DNA of 64,000 bases from Erwinia sp. ErVv1 (GTDB lineage: Bacteria; Pseudomonadota; Gammaproteobacteria; Enterobacterales; Enterobacteriaceae): assembly GCF_900068895.1 (NCBI RefSeq), contig NZ_CDPK01000007.1, positions 156,536-220,535 on the forward strand, in the 5' to 3' direction. The number at the start of each line of letters is the position of its first letter. Positions within the stretch are counted from its first letter, which is position 1. Below, piece by piece: positions 21,490 to 30,826 of this stretch. The notes beneath the pieces are model-generated. The model was not told where the DNA came from, did not search any database, and saw only the letters and a list, made by a program, of their open reading frames with translations. Position numbers and translations under genes: made by a program.

Positions 21490-21794
21490 CACCCATTGCC
21501 GGGTGGGGGCGTAAAGCTCCTGTCCGGCGATTATTTCAAACCCATTGGGTGTTCTGCCCGTTGAGGGGGATATCTCAGCATTCATTCAACCTTATCTCCC
21601 CCTTCTTCTGTACGTGTCTCATATCTCAGCATCCCTTTTGCCCCAGAATGCTTTGGTCCTTCAATACGCTTTGTTAGTTCCATCGCGCTATCTTCAAATT
21701 TCCTGACTAACTTCATCATCCTTATCCGCGTTAATCCCCACGAAAATGGGCGTAATGTAAGCGTCATTAAGCCGACACGTTTAGGGGATTTATC
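21490..21794. other. ribB-ygiD intergenic region
   Basis: 305 bases. Besides a doubtful small minus-strand frame (separate entry), I see only weak inverted repeats after ribB and no clear terminator. In E. coli this neighbourhood holds glgS, which is absent here. Confidence 0.5.
21582..21719 (-). CDS. Doubtful small charged protein
   Basis: 45 codons from an ATG at 21719, starting MMKLVRKFEDSAMELTKRIE and continuing with alternating Lys/Arg and Glu, ending GGDKVE. The composition looks protein-like and soluble, and AAGGA overlaps the start, but the spacing is poor. I recognise no family. It could be a remnant of a larger gene or chance. Confidence 0.2.
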   Translation of the reverse strand: MMKLVRKFEDSAMELTKRIEGPKHSGAKGMLRYETRTEEGGDKVE

Positions 21795-22583
21795 ATGAGT
21801 CAGTCACGTATGCCCGCACTTTTCCTTGGCCACGGTAGCCCGATGAATGTGCTGGAAGAGAATATCTATACCGAAACCTGGCGCAGGCTGGGCGAAACGC
21901 TCCCGCGACCGCGGGCGATTATTGCTGTCTCTGCACACTGGTACACGCGCGGCACGGCCGTCACGGCGATGGAAACACCACGTACCATTCATGATTTTGG
22001 CGGCTTCCCGCAGGCGCTATTTGATACACGCTATCCGGCACCCGGTTCGCCGCAGCTGGCACAGCAAATTGCAGAGGCGCTTTCGCCGGTTAACGTGCAG
22101 ATGGACCGGGAGTGGGGGTTAGATCATGGCGCCTGGGGAGTGCTGATCAAAATGTACCCCAATGCCGATATACCGGTCGTACAGCTGAGCGTTGATGGTA
22201 CCCAGCCGCCAGCCTTTCATTTCGAGCTGGGCCGCAAGCTTGCTGCCCTTCGCGAACAGGGGGTAATGATTGTCGCCAGCGGTAATGTGGTGCACAACCT
22301 GCGAATGGCGCGCTGGCAGGGTGAGGCCGAGGCGTATCCCTGGGCGACCTCATTTGATGCCTATGTGCGCGAAAATGTGGCATGGGAAGGGGCAGCAGCA
22401 GCGCATCCGCTGGTTAACTTTATGCAGCATGAAGGGGCAGCGCTGTCGAATCCCACACCGGAGCACTATCTGCCACTGCTGTATGTGCTGGGATCGCGCA
22501 CGCCAAACGAGGCCGTGTCGATTCCGGTTGAGGGTGTGGTAATGGGATCGCTCAGTATGCTTTCAGTGCAGGTGGGTGGCTAA
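21795..22583 (+). CDS. ygiD: 4,5-DOPA-extradiol-dioxygenase-like protein YgiD
   Basis: 262 residues, the length of E. coli YgiD (LigB-type extradiol dioxygenase family, DODA subfamily). E. coli YgiD can cleave L-DOPA at the 4,5 bond; the physiological substrate is unclear. Metal-ligand candidates are the His in LFLGHGSPM near the N-terminus, the His in AVSAHWYT and the late His in SGNVVHNLR. The gene is convergent with ygiC. Confidence 0.93.
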   Translation: MSQSRMPALFLGHGSPMNVLEENIYTETWRRLGETLPRPRAIIAVSAHWYTRGTAVTAMETPRTIHDFGGFPQALFDTRYPAPGSPQLAQQIAEALSPVNVQMDREWGLDHGAWGVLIKMYPNADIPVVQLSVDGTQPPAFHFELGRKLAALREQGVMIVASGNVVHNLRMARWQGEAEAYPWATSFDAYVRENVAWEGAAAAHPLVNFMQHEGAALSNPTPEHYLPLLYVLGSRTPNEAVSIPVEGVVMGSLSMLSVQVGG

Positions 22584-22616
22584 GCCACCTGCTTCTGAAG
22601 AGTTAATCCACTGCGG

Positions 22617-23777
22617 TTAGTCGATAAACGCATGAGGATAAAAGCGGGAGAGATCCTGGGTGATCAGCGCCCGATCCTCTCGCAGGCCAATACCGGCCGG
22701 GCGATCGTTCACCAGCCAGCTGCCGATTAGCGTATAGCTGTCGCCAAACTTCGGCAGCGGATGGAACTGCTGAACAATGGTGCCTTCTTCACCGTATGGC
22801 CCGTCTACGCGGGCAATTTCCTGTCCGTTTTCAATGATGCGAATGTTGGCCCCCTCGCGAGAAAACAGCGGTTTGACCACGTATTTGTCCATGGCCGGAA
22901 CGTTGTCTTCGGAAAAATAAGCGGGCAGGAGATTAGGATGGTTGGGGAACATTTTCCACAGCATCGGCAGCAGCGCTTTATTGGACAGGATGCTTTTCCA
23001 TGCTGGCTCCAGCCAGCGCACGCCAGCGTCATTCAGCTTGGTTGAAAATACTTCGCGCAGCATAAATTCCCAGGGGTAAAGCTTGAACAGGTTGCCGATC
23101 ACCTGATCGTTAAGATCGGTAAACTGCCCTTTTTCGCCCAGTCCGATTTCATCCATAAACAGAAACTCGCTCGGCAGACCCGCCTCCGTGGCGCAGTCCT
23201 GGAGATACTGAACGGTTCCACGATCTTCATCGCTATCACGACAGCAGGCGAAATGTATCCAACTGAATCCGTGCTGCTGATGCAGGGTAGCAAAGCGTTC
23301 AATCAGCTGTTCCTGAAGGCTGTTGAACTGATCGCTGCCGGCAGGCAGTACGCCGCTGGCCAGCTGTTCTTCAAGCCAGATCCACTGGAAAAAAGCGGCT
23401 TCGTAAAGCGAAGTCGGCGTGTCCGCATTGTTTTCCAACAGTTTGGCATCGGTGGTGCCGTCCCAGGCCAGATCCAGTCGTGAATAGAGCGACGGCTGGC
23501 TGGTTTTCCATGACGAACGGACAAAGTCCCAGGTATGCTTAGGAATACGGAATTTGATCAGCAGCTCTTCGCTGTTTACCACCTTATCCACGACCTGCAA
23601 ACACATCTGATGCAGCTCGCTGGTCACATCCTCCAGCGTTTCAATTTGCTGCAGGGTAAACTGGTAGTACGCGTCCTCGCACCAGTAGGGTTCACCGTGC
23701 ATGGTGTGAAAACGGAAACCGTATTCGGTCGCTTTCTCACGCCAGCCGGAACGTTCAGGAATAGAAAGACGCTTCAC
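22617..23777 (-). CDS. ygiC: ATP-grasp glutathionylspermidine synthase-like protein YgiC
   Basis: 386 residues from a GTG at 23777 with GGAGG upstream, exactly the length of E. coli YgiC. It belongs to the ATP-grasp carboxylate-amine ligase family related to the synthetase half of Gsp ([46 protein letters not shown]). The reaction and substrate are not established. It follows ygiB with a 4-base gap. In E. coli ygiB and ygiC lie directly behind tolC; here a 19-kb island separates them from it. Confidence 0.94.
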   Translation of the reverse strand: MKRLSIPERSGWREKATEYGFRFHTMHGEPYWCEDAYYQFTLQQIETLEDVTSELHQMCLQVVDKVVNSEELLIKFRIPKHTWDFVRSSWKTSQPSLYSRLDLAWDGTTDAKLLENNADTPTSLYEAAFFQWIWLEEQLASGVLPAGSDQFNSLQEQLIERFATLHQQHGFSWIHFACCRDSDEDRGTVQYLQDCATEAGLPSEFLFMDEIGLGEKGQFTDLNDQVIGNLFKLYPWEFMLREVFSTKLNDAGVRWLEPAWKSILSNKALLPMLWKMFPNHPNLLPAYFSEDNVPAMDKYVVKPLFSREGANIRIIENGQEIARVDGPYGEEGTIVQQFHPLPKFGDSYTLIGSWLVNDRPAGIGLREDRALITQDLSRFYPHAFID

Positions 23778-23781
23778 GGTA

Positions 23782-24450
23782 TCAGCCTCCAAATGACCGG
23801 CTGGAGCCGGAAGCTGCGCTACTGCGCTGCATGGAGGACTGCTTAGCCACGCTTTCGCCAAACCCACCGCGGGTCACCGTGCTGGTGGTCGCAGGTTTAG
23901 GTGCCAGCGCGCTTTTCGGCACGGTCATGGTACGGCCCGGCGTCGCCGCGCCGAAGCTTTTGCCGCTGGCATCTACAAACTTGCCGTTTGCCGGGCTGTT
24001 TGGCGCGCGTGAGGTAAACAGCGGCTGTTTCGCAAAGCCTGCGCCGCCGCCCATCATCCGGCCCATCATATAACCTGCCATCAGCGGCATCCAGAAGCTG
24101 CCGCTCTGCTGAGATTCGGCGTTAGTTGTGCCGACGCCCGCCTGAGCAGGTGCCTGCTGACACTGGCCTTCACCAAATTCAGCCACGCAGGCTTCACGGC
24201 TGGCATATTTTGGCGCTGTTTTTTCCGCTTCTTTCTTCGCGTCGTTATAGGCCGTTTTGCACTGTTCGCTTTTGCCAGGGTTTGCGCTGGAGCAGTCATC
24301 CGCGTTCTGATACAGCGAAACCGTTTCATCGGTCTTTTCACAACCGGCCAGCATAAATACTGCCGTGACCGCGAAGGCCACCGGCGTTAAATGTCGTGCG
24401 CTCCAGCTTTTGCGGAAGGAGGCATAATTAATTTTTTTAGTCCGTTTCAT
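23782..24450 (-). CDS. ygiB: DUF1190 lipoprotein-like protein YgiB
   Basis: 222 residues from the ATG at 24450 ([20 protein letters not shown], as in E. coli). A basic start and hydrophobic segment end in a lipobox, MLAGC, predicting a lipoprotein anchored at Cys. A Met/Gly-rich stretch ([20 protein letters not shown]) follows, and the tail has [20 protein letters not shown], as in the family. The function is unknown; in E. coli it is in the tolC operon. It is coupled to ygiC. Confidence 0.94.
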   Translation of the reverse strand: MKRTKKINYASFRKSWSARHLTPVAFAVTAVFMLAGCEKTDETVSLYQNADDCSSANPGKSEQCKTAYNDAKKEAEKTAPKYASREACVAEFGEGQCQQAPAQAGVGTTNAESQQSGSFWMPLMAGYMMGRMMGGGAGFAKQPLFTSRAPNSPANGKFVDASGKSFGAATPGRTMTVPKSALAPKPATTSTVTRGGFGESVAKQSSMQRSSAASGSSRSFGG

Positions 24451-24570
24451 CATGTTCTGTCCTGAGCCCAAAGGTAAACCCATAGAATAGGGGAATAGCG
24501 GCGAAAAATGAAGCGATGTGGGGAGGGTATAGGGCCTGATTTACATAGCTATACGTTTGATATTGCTGAA

Positions 24571-24591
24571 ATACGCCCGCTGGGGGCGTAT
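24571..24591 (-). terminator. Candidate terminator downstream of the TpsA-like gene
   Basis: The minus strand reads ATACGCCC, CCAGC and GGGCGTAT followed by TTC. It sits 16 nt after the stop of the hemagglutinin-like gene and marks the edge of the island next to ygiB. Confidence 0.5.
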
Positions 24592-24606
24592 GAGTGTATA
24601 ATAGGG

Positions 24607-26826
24607 TTAGAAGTAACCCATTTCGTAGCCGTTCTTATATTTTTTATTCCCCGCGCTAATCCAGCCCAGATTGATGTCAATACCTTCAATATTGAGATTG
24701 ATATCACGACCCGCGTAAATTGAACTCAGATAGTTCCCCATCTGATCGGCATAGATGTTAAGGTTTTGACCCGCTGTAATTTTCTTCCAGTTATTAAATG
24801 CGCCATTAATGTCCAATGACATATTATTGCCCGCAGTCAATGTATGGTAGTTAGAAAAGGAGTTGTTGACGGTCAGCTCCAGATCGTCAAAGGCCTGAAA
24901 TGAGCCCGCCGTACCGGTAATTTTATCAGCAGTAGTAAATATTGTACTGTCAGACTTTATGCTACCTCTTTCATTATTCAGGTTATGTACGTTCATAACA
25001 ATATCTTTCTGGGCAAAGACGGCGCCCTGAGTATTATCTATATGCTGCGTGTTTAAGAAGATTCCGCCTTTGCTGAGGAGTCGGCCTTGCTGATTATTCA
25101 GCGTTTGCGTAGTCAGCTTGAGCGATCCTTCACTAACAATCCCACCGTTAACACCTATGTTATCTATCCATATACCTAAAGTAGGGCTATACAGCGACAT
25201 ATAGCGGTTATCAATTTCTTTTGCAGCGATGGTTACATCGCCACTGGAAGCAATAAGACCCGCATAGTTTGCCAGTTTATCGGTCGTCATATCCAGGGCG
25301 CCTACTGATATTACACCTGAGCTGTTTATATAGGAGTGGGTAGCTACTATAGTTGCCTTACCGCCTACCTGAACTGCACCCATTCTGCTGTCTACCTTAC
25401 GGGCATGCAGAAACAGGTCATTTCCGACGGTTATACCGCCGGAGTTGAGTGTCATCTCATCAAAATTAAGCGACATATTATTTTTCGCGAACAGGCCGCC
25501 CATAAAATTATACAGGCTCTTTGCTTCAACCTGCATGTCTGCATCAGTAAGGATTCTTCCTCTCTGATTGTTTATTTTATCAGTGGTTATTTTTAACCCC
25601 TTTTCAGAAGAGATAAGCGCATTATTGATATTATCAAGGTTACCGGCAGCAATGGTGATTTTCCCTTTACTGCTAATTTTAGCAGGGAAGATGTTGACAC
25701 CATTTGAGAAAGTTTCTTTTCCGGTATTAAAGGAGATATCACCTGAACTTTCGATAGATGCCCGATTCTCCAGCCGCCCGCTGTTAACCGTCATCTGCCC
25801 TTTTGAAGAAATTTCGCCTTTGTTTTCGACCGCTTTACCCTGGGTTGCGATCGTCAGCGTGGCACCACTTTTGAGTATGCCGCGATTGTCCAGGCTGCCA
25901 TTGGTATCAATTGAGAGACCACCGGCGGTAGAGATAATACCGGTGTTGGTCAGATATCCCCCGGCCGTCAGCGTTAAATCGTTGAGCGTGGTGGCAATAG
26001 AACCCGCATTTTTAACGCCAAAACCCTCTTCCGTCGCCATTATCATAATACTTTCCGCCTGAATCCCGCCCAGCGAAGTGATATCTACAGCTACTTTTGA
26101 ACTTAACCAGCCATTATCCTGGCCCGTTTTAGTGACGGTCAGCGTATTATTGTCAACGCTATTTTTTCCGGTTATGACTCGCAGTTTTTTGGCTTTAAGG
26201 CTGGCACTGACATTGACCATATTGGCGATAATATCGGTATAAGAAGCGCTATCATTCTTAAGGCCGTTGCCATTGATGAGTACTTTTCCGCCATTCACGG
26301 CAAAATGACTTAGCGCGCCATTATTAACCTGTGGTGTACCGGTAGTGAGCGTTGCTCTTTCAGTATTGATAAATCCACAGCCACTGCAGGTGATACCCGC
26401 CGGATTAGCGATAATCACTTGTGCCCGCTCTCCGGCCACTTCGATCATGCCTTTAAGTTCACTTTTCTTAACAGAGTGTACCTCATTGAGAATGATCGTT
26501 GCTGCTTTGCCAGACAGGTTTCCATTTGCCGCAATTAAGCCCGCCAGCTGACTCTGACTGGCTTGTAACCCATTGTTGAGAACGACGCCCTGTTTATCGA
26601 CGTTAAAATCATTGTAAATATTATGGGACAGTCCAGCGGAGGAAGGCGCATTTATATCAATGAATTGTTGGCCGTTCTGCGTGGTTGTGATGTGCGGTTG
26701 ATTGGCCTGGCTGGGATGGGAAATAACGACCGCGTAGCTATGTGGCATATAAAAGGGTGTAAAGAAGACGAATAACAGTGCGCTGTTATTTAAAAAAAGG
26801 CTCTTGCTTTTTTTTACTTTAAACAT
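24607..26826 (-). CDS. Orphan, short filamentous hemagglutinin-like TpsA exoprotein
   Basis: 739 residues from the ATG at 26826 (AAGGA six bases upstream). A signal peptide (about 1-32, ending HSYAV) is followed by a two-partner-secretion (TPS) domain with IIANPAGITCSGCGFINTER and ATLTTGTPQVN, the signature of HpmA/ShlA and CdiA/FHA N-termini. The rest is a beta-helix of repeated segments such as LDNRGILKSG, LNNQQGRLLSKG and IDNTQGAVFAQKD. Such proteins are exported by a TpsB pore and act in adhesion or toxin delivery. At under 750 residues it lacks a C-terminal toxin module, ending GNKKYKNGYEMGYF, and no TpsB gene is in the window. The DNA is AT-rich. It may be a short adhesin using a pore encoded elsewhere, or a relic of a larger gene. 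Confidence 0.85.
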   Translation of the reverse strand: MFKVKKSKSLFLNNSALLFVFFTPFYMPHSYAVVISHPSQANQPHITTTQNGQQFIDINAPSSAGLSHNIYNDFNVDKQGVVLNNGLQASQSQLAGLIAANGNLSGKAATIILNEVHSVKKSELKGMIEVAGERAQVIIANPAGITCSGCGFINTERATLTTGTPQVNNGALSHFAVNGGKVLINGNGLKNDSASYTDIIANMVNVSASLKAKKLRVITGKNSVDNNTLTVTKTGQDNGWLSSKVAVDITSLGGIQAESIMIMATEEGFGVKNAGSIATTLNDLTLTAGGYLTNTGIISTAGGLSIDTNGSLDNRGILKSGATLTIATQGKAVENKGEISSKGQMTVNSGRLENRASIESSGDISFNTGKETFSNGVNIFPAKISSKGKITIAAGNLDNINNALISSEKGLKITTDKINNQRGRILTDADMQVEAKSLYNFMGGLFAKNNMSLNFDEMTLNSGGITVGNDLFLHARKVDSRMGAVQVGGKATIVATHSYINSSGVISVGALDMTTDKLANYAGLIASSGDVTIAAKEIDNRYMSLYSPTLGIWIDNIGVNGGIVSEGSLKLTTQTLNNQQGRLLSKGGIFLNTQHIDNTQGAVFAQKDIVMNVHNLNNERGSIKSDSTIFTTADKITGTAGSFQAFDDLELTVNNSFSNYHTLTAGNNMSLDINGAFNNWKKITAGQNLNIYADQMGNYLSSIYAGRDINLNIEGIDINLGWISAGNKKYKNGYEMGYF

Positions 26827-27150
26827 AATCATTCCTTTGGTAGTAAATATTTTCTGGTTATGCTTTTCAGTTCAGCCTGATCACAACGGATAAGTCAAAT
26901 ACGGATGAGTGAATCAATATAATGACAGTTAAATCCTGAGTTAATATAGTAAAAATATTATTTAGTGTTTGAATATAGTCTTGTGAGCAATAAATAGAGG
27001 TGAGCATAACTCGCACGGATGTAACTCTACTGTTGCGAGGTAATTTTTGGAATAATATCTACTGGTCTTATTTATTAAATGCTATAAACTTTATTCAGAG
27101 GTAGGGTGGTTTTACCCTACTGTGGTTTTAGCAGACAACAAGGAGTAAGA
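26827..27150. other. AT-rich divergent intergenic region between the TpsA-like gene and the small peptide gene
   Basis: 324 bases, strongly AT-rich. It should hold the promoters of both divergent genes. TATAAA at 27083-27088 is a possible -10 for the peptide gene, but no good -35 stands 17 bp upstream. Nothing else is seen. Confidence 0.45.
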
Positions 27151-27381
27151 ATGCGCGAGTTAATGGATAGTGAAATCCAGTATGTTAGCGGTGGGTGTGT
27201 GGGTGATATTATTAATATCGGTTCCGGTATGGTAAGCGGTTTTATAGATGGCCCCGTCCATTCAGCTCTAAATATTATACCTAATACGATTAGCAGCGTT
27301 GTGAAGCTTAGCGCACAGACGCTGACCTTTATGACCAGCAGCTTCTTTAAAGTGGTAGGTCTTCTGACCTTTTGGGCATAA
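27151..27381 (+). CDS. Small peptide precursor with canonical double-glycine leader (putative microcin/bacteriocin)
   Basis: 76 residues from the ATG at 27151, with AGGAG five bases upstream. The N-terminus MRELMDSEIQYVSGG is a textbook double-glycine leader of class II microcin/colicin V type, with Gly-Gly at -2/-1. Cleavage would release a mature peptide of about 61 residues starting CVGDIINIGSG. The core is hydrophobic and ends in Ala after an aromatic segment (SSFFKVVGLLTFWA). Such precursors are cut and exported by peptidase-containing ABC transporters with TolC; none is in the window, although tolC lies 16 kb away. A good terminator follows. It is the only plus-strand gene of the island and faces the lipid operon. 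The function is inferred from the leader. Confidence 0.7.
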   Translation: MRELMDSEIQYVSGGCVGDIINIGSGMVSGFIDGPVHSALNIIPNTISSVVKLSAQTLTFMTSSFFKVVGLLTFWA

Positions 27382-27417
27382 CGACCGGATGCGGCAGGTT
27401 AACAGGTTACCCCTTTC

Positions 27418-27446
27418 AAACCACGTCTTCTGACGTGGTTTTTTTA
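27418..27446 (+). terminator. Terminator of the double-glycine peptide gene
   Basis: AAACCACGTC, a TTCT loop, GACGTGG and a run of eight T. It is placed between the peptide gene and the convergent end of the lipid operon, and the A run on the other side may let it act for both. Confidence 0.85.
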
Positions 27447-27448
27447 TT

Positions 27449-28498
27449 TCACTTAACCTGGCCTGGATTATCCCAGCTCTCATGAGTGTAGGGTGCTATC
27501 TTTTTGTATTCATTGATAATACTTACTGCCTGGTGATAATCATTTTCCAGGGTATGGAAACGTTCTAGCAGAAATATTCCCAGAGGTAACGTGAGAGCAA
27601 AAAGATAGATCAGGGTAAAAGAAAAAACGGCTGCGAATGACGAAATAAGACAGACGAAAATTGTCCAGATACAAACCAATAAACACCAGAAAACCGCCCG
27701 GCTGAACCTGTTACCTTTAGTTATAAAAGGAGACTTACAGGTTGGCGCTTCCAGCTCTTCAAGCATTAATTCCCCGCAGAAAAGATAGCGTTTACTCTTC
27801 TTTCCCAGCATAAGCATTAAAACCAGAACGATTTCCATCAAAATTATCATTGCGATAATATACGCTGGCGTCTGGCTGCCATTATCGAGTGCAAAGGCAG
27901 GTTTCCTGGCAATAGGTAATACCAGTGCAAGGTTTACCGCTAACATTACGACAGTATCTTCAAAAAGATAACGGCTTATCCCATGCTTTGTTACGGGGTA
28001 AGGTTTAAGCCTGCTGAGATGATACAGCGACTGGCGAATATTATTTCGTAATGCATAGCTGTGGCAGAGGTACAGCCAAAAAGGTAAAACGATTATTCCA
28101 CAAAATGCCAGCCAGTCATTAATAACAGCAGGCGACAGTAATATGCCAATAAGACACATTGCTGCCACAACGGCAAGCGTTGCCAGCAGGCTGCACCAGG
28201 GCTTGGTCAGGTAGTATTCGGTTTTTATTTCTGGCTGATCAAATAATGACTTTAGCGTTTCAACGTCTTCGTGCGTACGCAGGGTACAAAGCGTATAGAT
28301 CCAGTAAGCACGTCCCTCGCTGGCCATCATCCAGGCAAAGGATCCGCCAATGGCAGACAGGCCAAAAAACATGTCTGTTAGACCAGCATCAGGGGCATTT
28401 CGTGCCAGTGAGGTGGTTAATATTAAGGTGGTAATAAAGCATCCAATCAGAAAAAACAGGAGATGGCGTCGGGTAAATTCATAATAAGAGGGGATCAT
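27449..28498 (-). CDS. Multi-pass membrane protein of unknown function, last gene of the lipid operon
   Basis: 349 residues from the ATG at 28498, two bases after the stop of the malonyl-transferase gene, so translation is probably coupled. I recognise no family. Several hydrophobic spans are visible: near residues 12-32, around SLLATLAVVAAMCLIGILLS, around WLAFCGIIVLPFWLYLC, AYIIAMIILMEIVLVLMLML, and two near the C-terminus (WCLLVCIWTIFVCLISSFAA, FSFTLIYLFALTLPLGIFLL). A loop after about residue 240 is cytoplasm-like (GKKSKRYLFCGE). The position suggests a role in export or membrane insertion of the operon's product, or protection from it. It also converges on the double-glycine peptide gene, so an immunity role cannot be excluded. 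Confidence 0.6.
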   Translation of the reverse strand: MIPSYYEFTRRHLLFFLIGCFITTLILTTSLARNAPDAGLTDMFFGLSAIGGSFAWMMASEGRAYWIYTLCTLRTHEDVETLKSLFDQPEIKTEYYLTKPWCSLLATLAVVAAMCLIGILLSPAVINDWLAFCGIIVLPFWLYLCHSYALRNNIRQSLYHLSRLKPYPVTKHGISRYLFEDTVVMLAVNLALVLPIARKPAFALDNGSQTPAYIIAMIILMEIVLVLMLMLGKKSKRYLFCGELMLEELEAPTCKSPFITKGNRFSRAVFWCLLVCIWTIFVCLISSFAAVFSFTLIYLFALTLPLGIFLLERFHTLENDYHQAVSIINEYKKIAPYTHESWDNPGQVK

Positions 28499-28500
28499 AA

Positions 28501-29454
28501 TTAGCACCGCTCTTTTGTCTGGGACAATAATGTGCAACAGTGCATTTTTCTTAAGGGCGTTTTATTTTCTTCAATAAATGAGAGTAAATATATTTTGGGA
28601 CTAATCTCGAGAAAACTCCGCTGACCCTGCTGCTGACAGTTCAGCATGCTTTCCCGCCAGCGGACAGGTTCAACGAGATGTCTGACAAGGTTATCAACGA
28701 TATTCGCCGTGGAGGTTTCCGCCCGGGCGCTTCGATTCATATAAACCGGAATTTCAGGCGGTTGCAGGGCTAGCGGCGAGAAAAAATCGTGCATCTCCGC
28801 AAGGCCTTCAGCCATCAGCGGAGAGTGCCATGCGCCATTCACGCCTAATTTTGCTGGAATATTTCCACCCGCTGAGAGCTGGTGCACAAGGTTTTTTAAC
28901 GCTGAGGCTTCACCGGAAATAACCTGCCGGTTCGGGGCATTATCACAGGCGATGCTGAGCCTGTCCGTGAGGTTTTGATCCCTGATCAGCTGTTCAAGTT
29001 CAGCCCTGCTCACCCCTTGCACATTATACATGGCCCCCGGTGTGATTTTTGCGAGTCGTTGCATTATCGACGCGCGGGTGACAATCGCCTTAAACAGCGC
29101 CTCAAGCGTAAAAACTCCGGCCAGCCACAGGGCTGAATATTCTCCTGCGCTGTGACCCGCACATGCCGTCGCATTAAGCGTATGCTGCTCGCGGATCGCC
29201 ACAACGGAGGCAACGTTTAGTGTCGTCACGGCAATTTGCTGATAATACGTTTGCGTCAGCCGGGCCATGGGGCCTTTGAGGCAGAGTTTACGCACATCAA
29301 GGCCGGAGATGTCGCTGGCACATTCGTACACCGCTTTGGTGGCTGAGGAGCGATCGAGGATATTTGCCCCCATACCTACCTGCGCGGTGCCCTGGCCAGC
29401 AAACAGCACCATCCAGCCGTGACCGTCATTACCAGTAGTATCGTATTCCTGCAT
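28501..29454 (-). CDS. Malonyl-CoA:ACP transacylase, FabD-like
   Basis: 317 residues from the ATG at 29454 (AAGGA eight bases upstream); the start overlaps the end of the barrel gene by 26 bases. FabD enzymes load malonyl units onto acyl carrier protein. The motifs are intact: VLFAGQGTAQVGMG, the nucleophile in AGHSAGEYSALW (Ser102) and the catalytic His in GVNGAWHSPLM (His210). The region around residue 120 lacks the usual Arg-containing loop of housekeeping FabD, reading KAIVTRASIMQ instead. A private malonyl transferase in a 16-gene operon with its own ACP supports a dedicated chain-building pathway. Confidence 0.88.
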   Translation of the reverse strand: MQEYDTTGNDGHGWMVLFAGQGTAQVGMGANILDRSSATKAVYECASDISGLDVRKLCLKGPMARLTQTYYQQIAVTTLNVASVVAIREQHTLNATACAGHSAGEYSALWLAGVFTLEALFKAIVTRASIMQRLAKITPGAMYNVQGVSRAELEQLIRDQNLTDRLSIACDNAPNRQVISGEASALKNLVHQLSAGGNIPAKLGVNGAWHSPLMAEGLAEMHDFFSPLALQPPEIPVYMNRSARAETSTANIVDNLVRHLVEPVRWRESMLNCQQQGQRSFLEISPKIYLLSFIEENKTPLRKMHCCTLLSQTKERC

Positions 29455-30826
29455 AGTGAACATCCTTCTCACCAAATAAGCTGAATTCGCCGGCTGCATT
29501 GCCCAGGGCATAATTTGCACCGGCGTACATCTCAAGATTTTCTCTGACCGGGCTGCTGAGCTGAACGCTGGCCAGGCTGCTAAAATCATTGAGGTTTACT
29601 GTTACGGAGGTACGCCAGTTCATCACTCCCGTTTCACTGCGGTTGCGGCTGCTGAAGAGCGTCAGGTAGTGCTTGCCCTGTAGCGCCCCCAGCCGTCCTG
29701 TCCTGTCGATTTCAGCCGCCATAATATGGGAATAGTAACGAAAGGCGTCGCGTACCAGGGGGAGCGAGGTGATCCAGTTTGCCGGATGATTAAAACCGTC
29801 GGTGGCATAGGCTACATCACGGGATAACTGCTGCCAGGCGCTGCGGGAATAGCCCTGGCTCTGACCGTAGTATTCCAGGCCAGATTCAATCTGCTGGCTG
29901 CTGGAGTAGCGAACGCCGGCGCTGATTTCACCGTTTATGCCTTGAGAACTGCGGACGAAGGGAGCTGATGAAGCATTGGTATCCCAGCTGTACAGCCCTT
30001 TGCTGGCCTGGGGAGTAAGATGACGCCAGCTCTGGCCTTTTATCAGCCCGGCTTCGAGATTGAAGGCCCAGTTATCGTTCAGAAGATAGTTACCGCCTGC
30101 TGCAAGGCGCTTTTGCGTCCCGGCAAGCAGGGATATCGTCGTCGTGGTGTCGTTCAGGCCGGTCGTCGAATAGCTAAGCAGGTAGCGCGCCTGCGAGTTG
30201 GTTCGCTCCAGTGAGGCATCGCGGCCCGTCGTTTTCAGGGTGTTATTTTCATGAGTCAACCCTGGTAGCGCTACCACGTCCCAGCTGCCGGTAGGCGTAA
30301 AAGCGCTGGCAGAAAATCCCCAGGAACCCTCGTCGTAAAAAGCGGGCCAGCTATCGCCCGCAGCATTGACATGAACGCTACGAAACGCCCCATGAGGATT
30401 ACGCAGTAAATCCAGCGGCGAAACCGTATAAAGATAGCCATAGCGCCGACGAATTTTCCCGGTATCAATAAAGAGATTGTCCCGCGCGGCCCAGCTTAGC
30501 GTGGCCTGGTTAAAAAATATTTTACCCTCGCGGCGACTGTCCTGGAGTGAACCCGGCTGATGGCGGTGCAGGAGGTATTCACCGTTGATTTCACTTTTGA
30601 ACGTTATGGTCTGTCCCATCCAGCAGTTCAGGGAGACTGACCCATAAACGTTGGCCATCTGATTTTGACGGAAGGCACTGTCTAAACTGTTCCACTGCGT
30701 GCTGCCGGTATGGAGCAACACGCCTTCGCCCCCGGCAAAGCCTCGGGGAAATTTGCAGCCCGTGTCTGCCTCAGTGCTCAGCGGCAGGATAACAAGGGCG
30801 GTAATCAGAAAGCAGAGGCGTTTCAT
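29429..30826 (-). CDS. Outer-membrane beta-barrel protein of the lipid operon
   Basis: 465 residues. A signal peptide (about 1-20) is followed by alternating amphipathic strands and a C-terminal aromatic residue (GIRYYW), the insertion signal of outer-membrane barrels. Strand-like segments such as FKSEINGEYLLHR, NLFIDTGKIRRRYGYLY and HYLTLFSSRNRSETG recur. I do not recognise a named family; the layout resembles the DUF1302-like/alginate-export-like barrels found beside LolA-like proteins. The start overlaps the end of the LolA-like gene by 4 bases. In context it is probably the outer-membrane outlet or anchor for the pathway product (inference). Confidence 0.7.
   Translation of the reverse strand: MKRLCFLITALVILPLSTEADTGCKFPRGFAGGEGVLLHTGSTQWNSLDSAFRQNQMANVYGSVSLNCWMGQTITFKSEINGEYLLHRHQPGSLQDSRREGKIFFNQATLSWAARDNLFIDTGKIRRRYGYLYTVSPLDLLRNPHGAFRSVHVNAAGDSWPAFYDEGSWGFSASAFTPTGSWDVVALPGLTHENNTLKTTGRDASLERTNSQARYLLSYSTTGLNDTTTTISLLAGTQKRLAAGGNYLLNDNWAFNLEAGLIKGQSWRHLTPQASKGLYSWDTNASSAPFVRSSQGINGEISAGVRYSSSQQIESGLEYYGQSQGYSRSAWQQLSRDVAYATDGFNHPANWITSLPLVRDAFRYYSHIMAAEIDRTGRLGALQGKHYLTLFSSRNRSETGVMNWRTSVTVNLNDFSSLASVQLSSPVRENLEMYAGANYALGNAAGEFSLFGEKDVHYAGIRYYW

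Noticed and set aside
24607..26826. Contact-dependent inhibition (CdiA) toxin system
   Set aside because: Only the TPS and beta-helix parts are present; there is no VENN-type boundary, toxin domain, CdiB or immunity gene.
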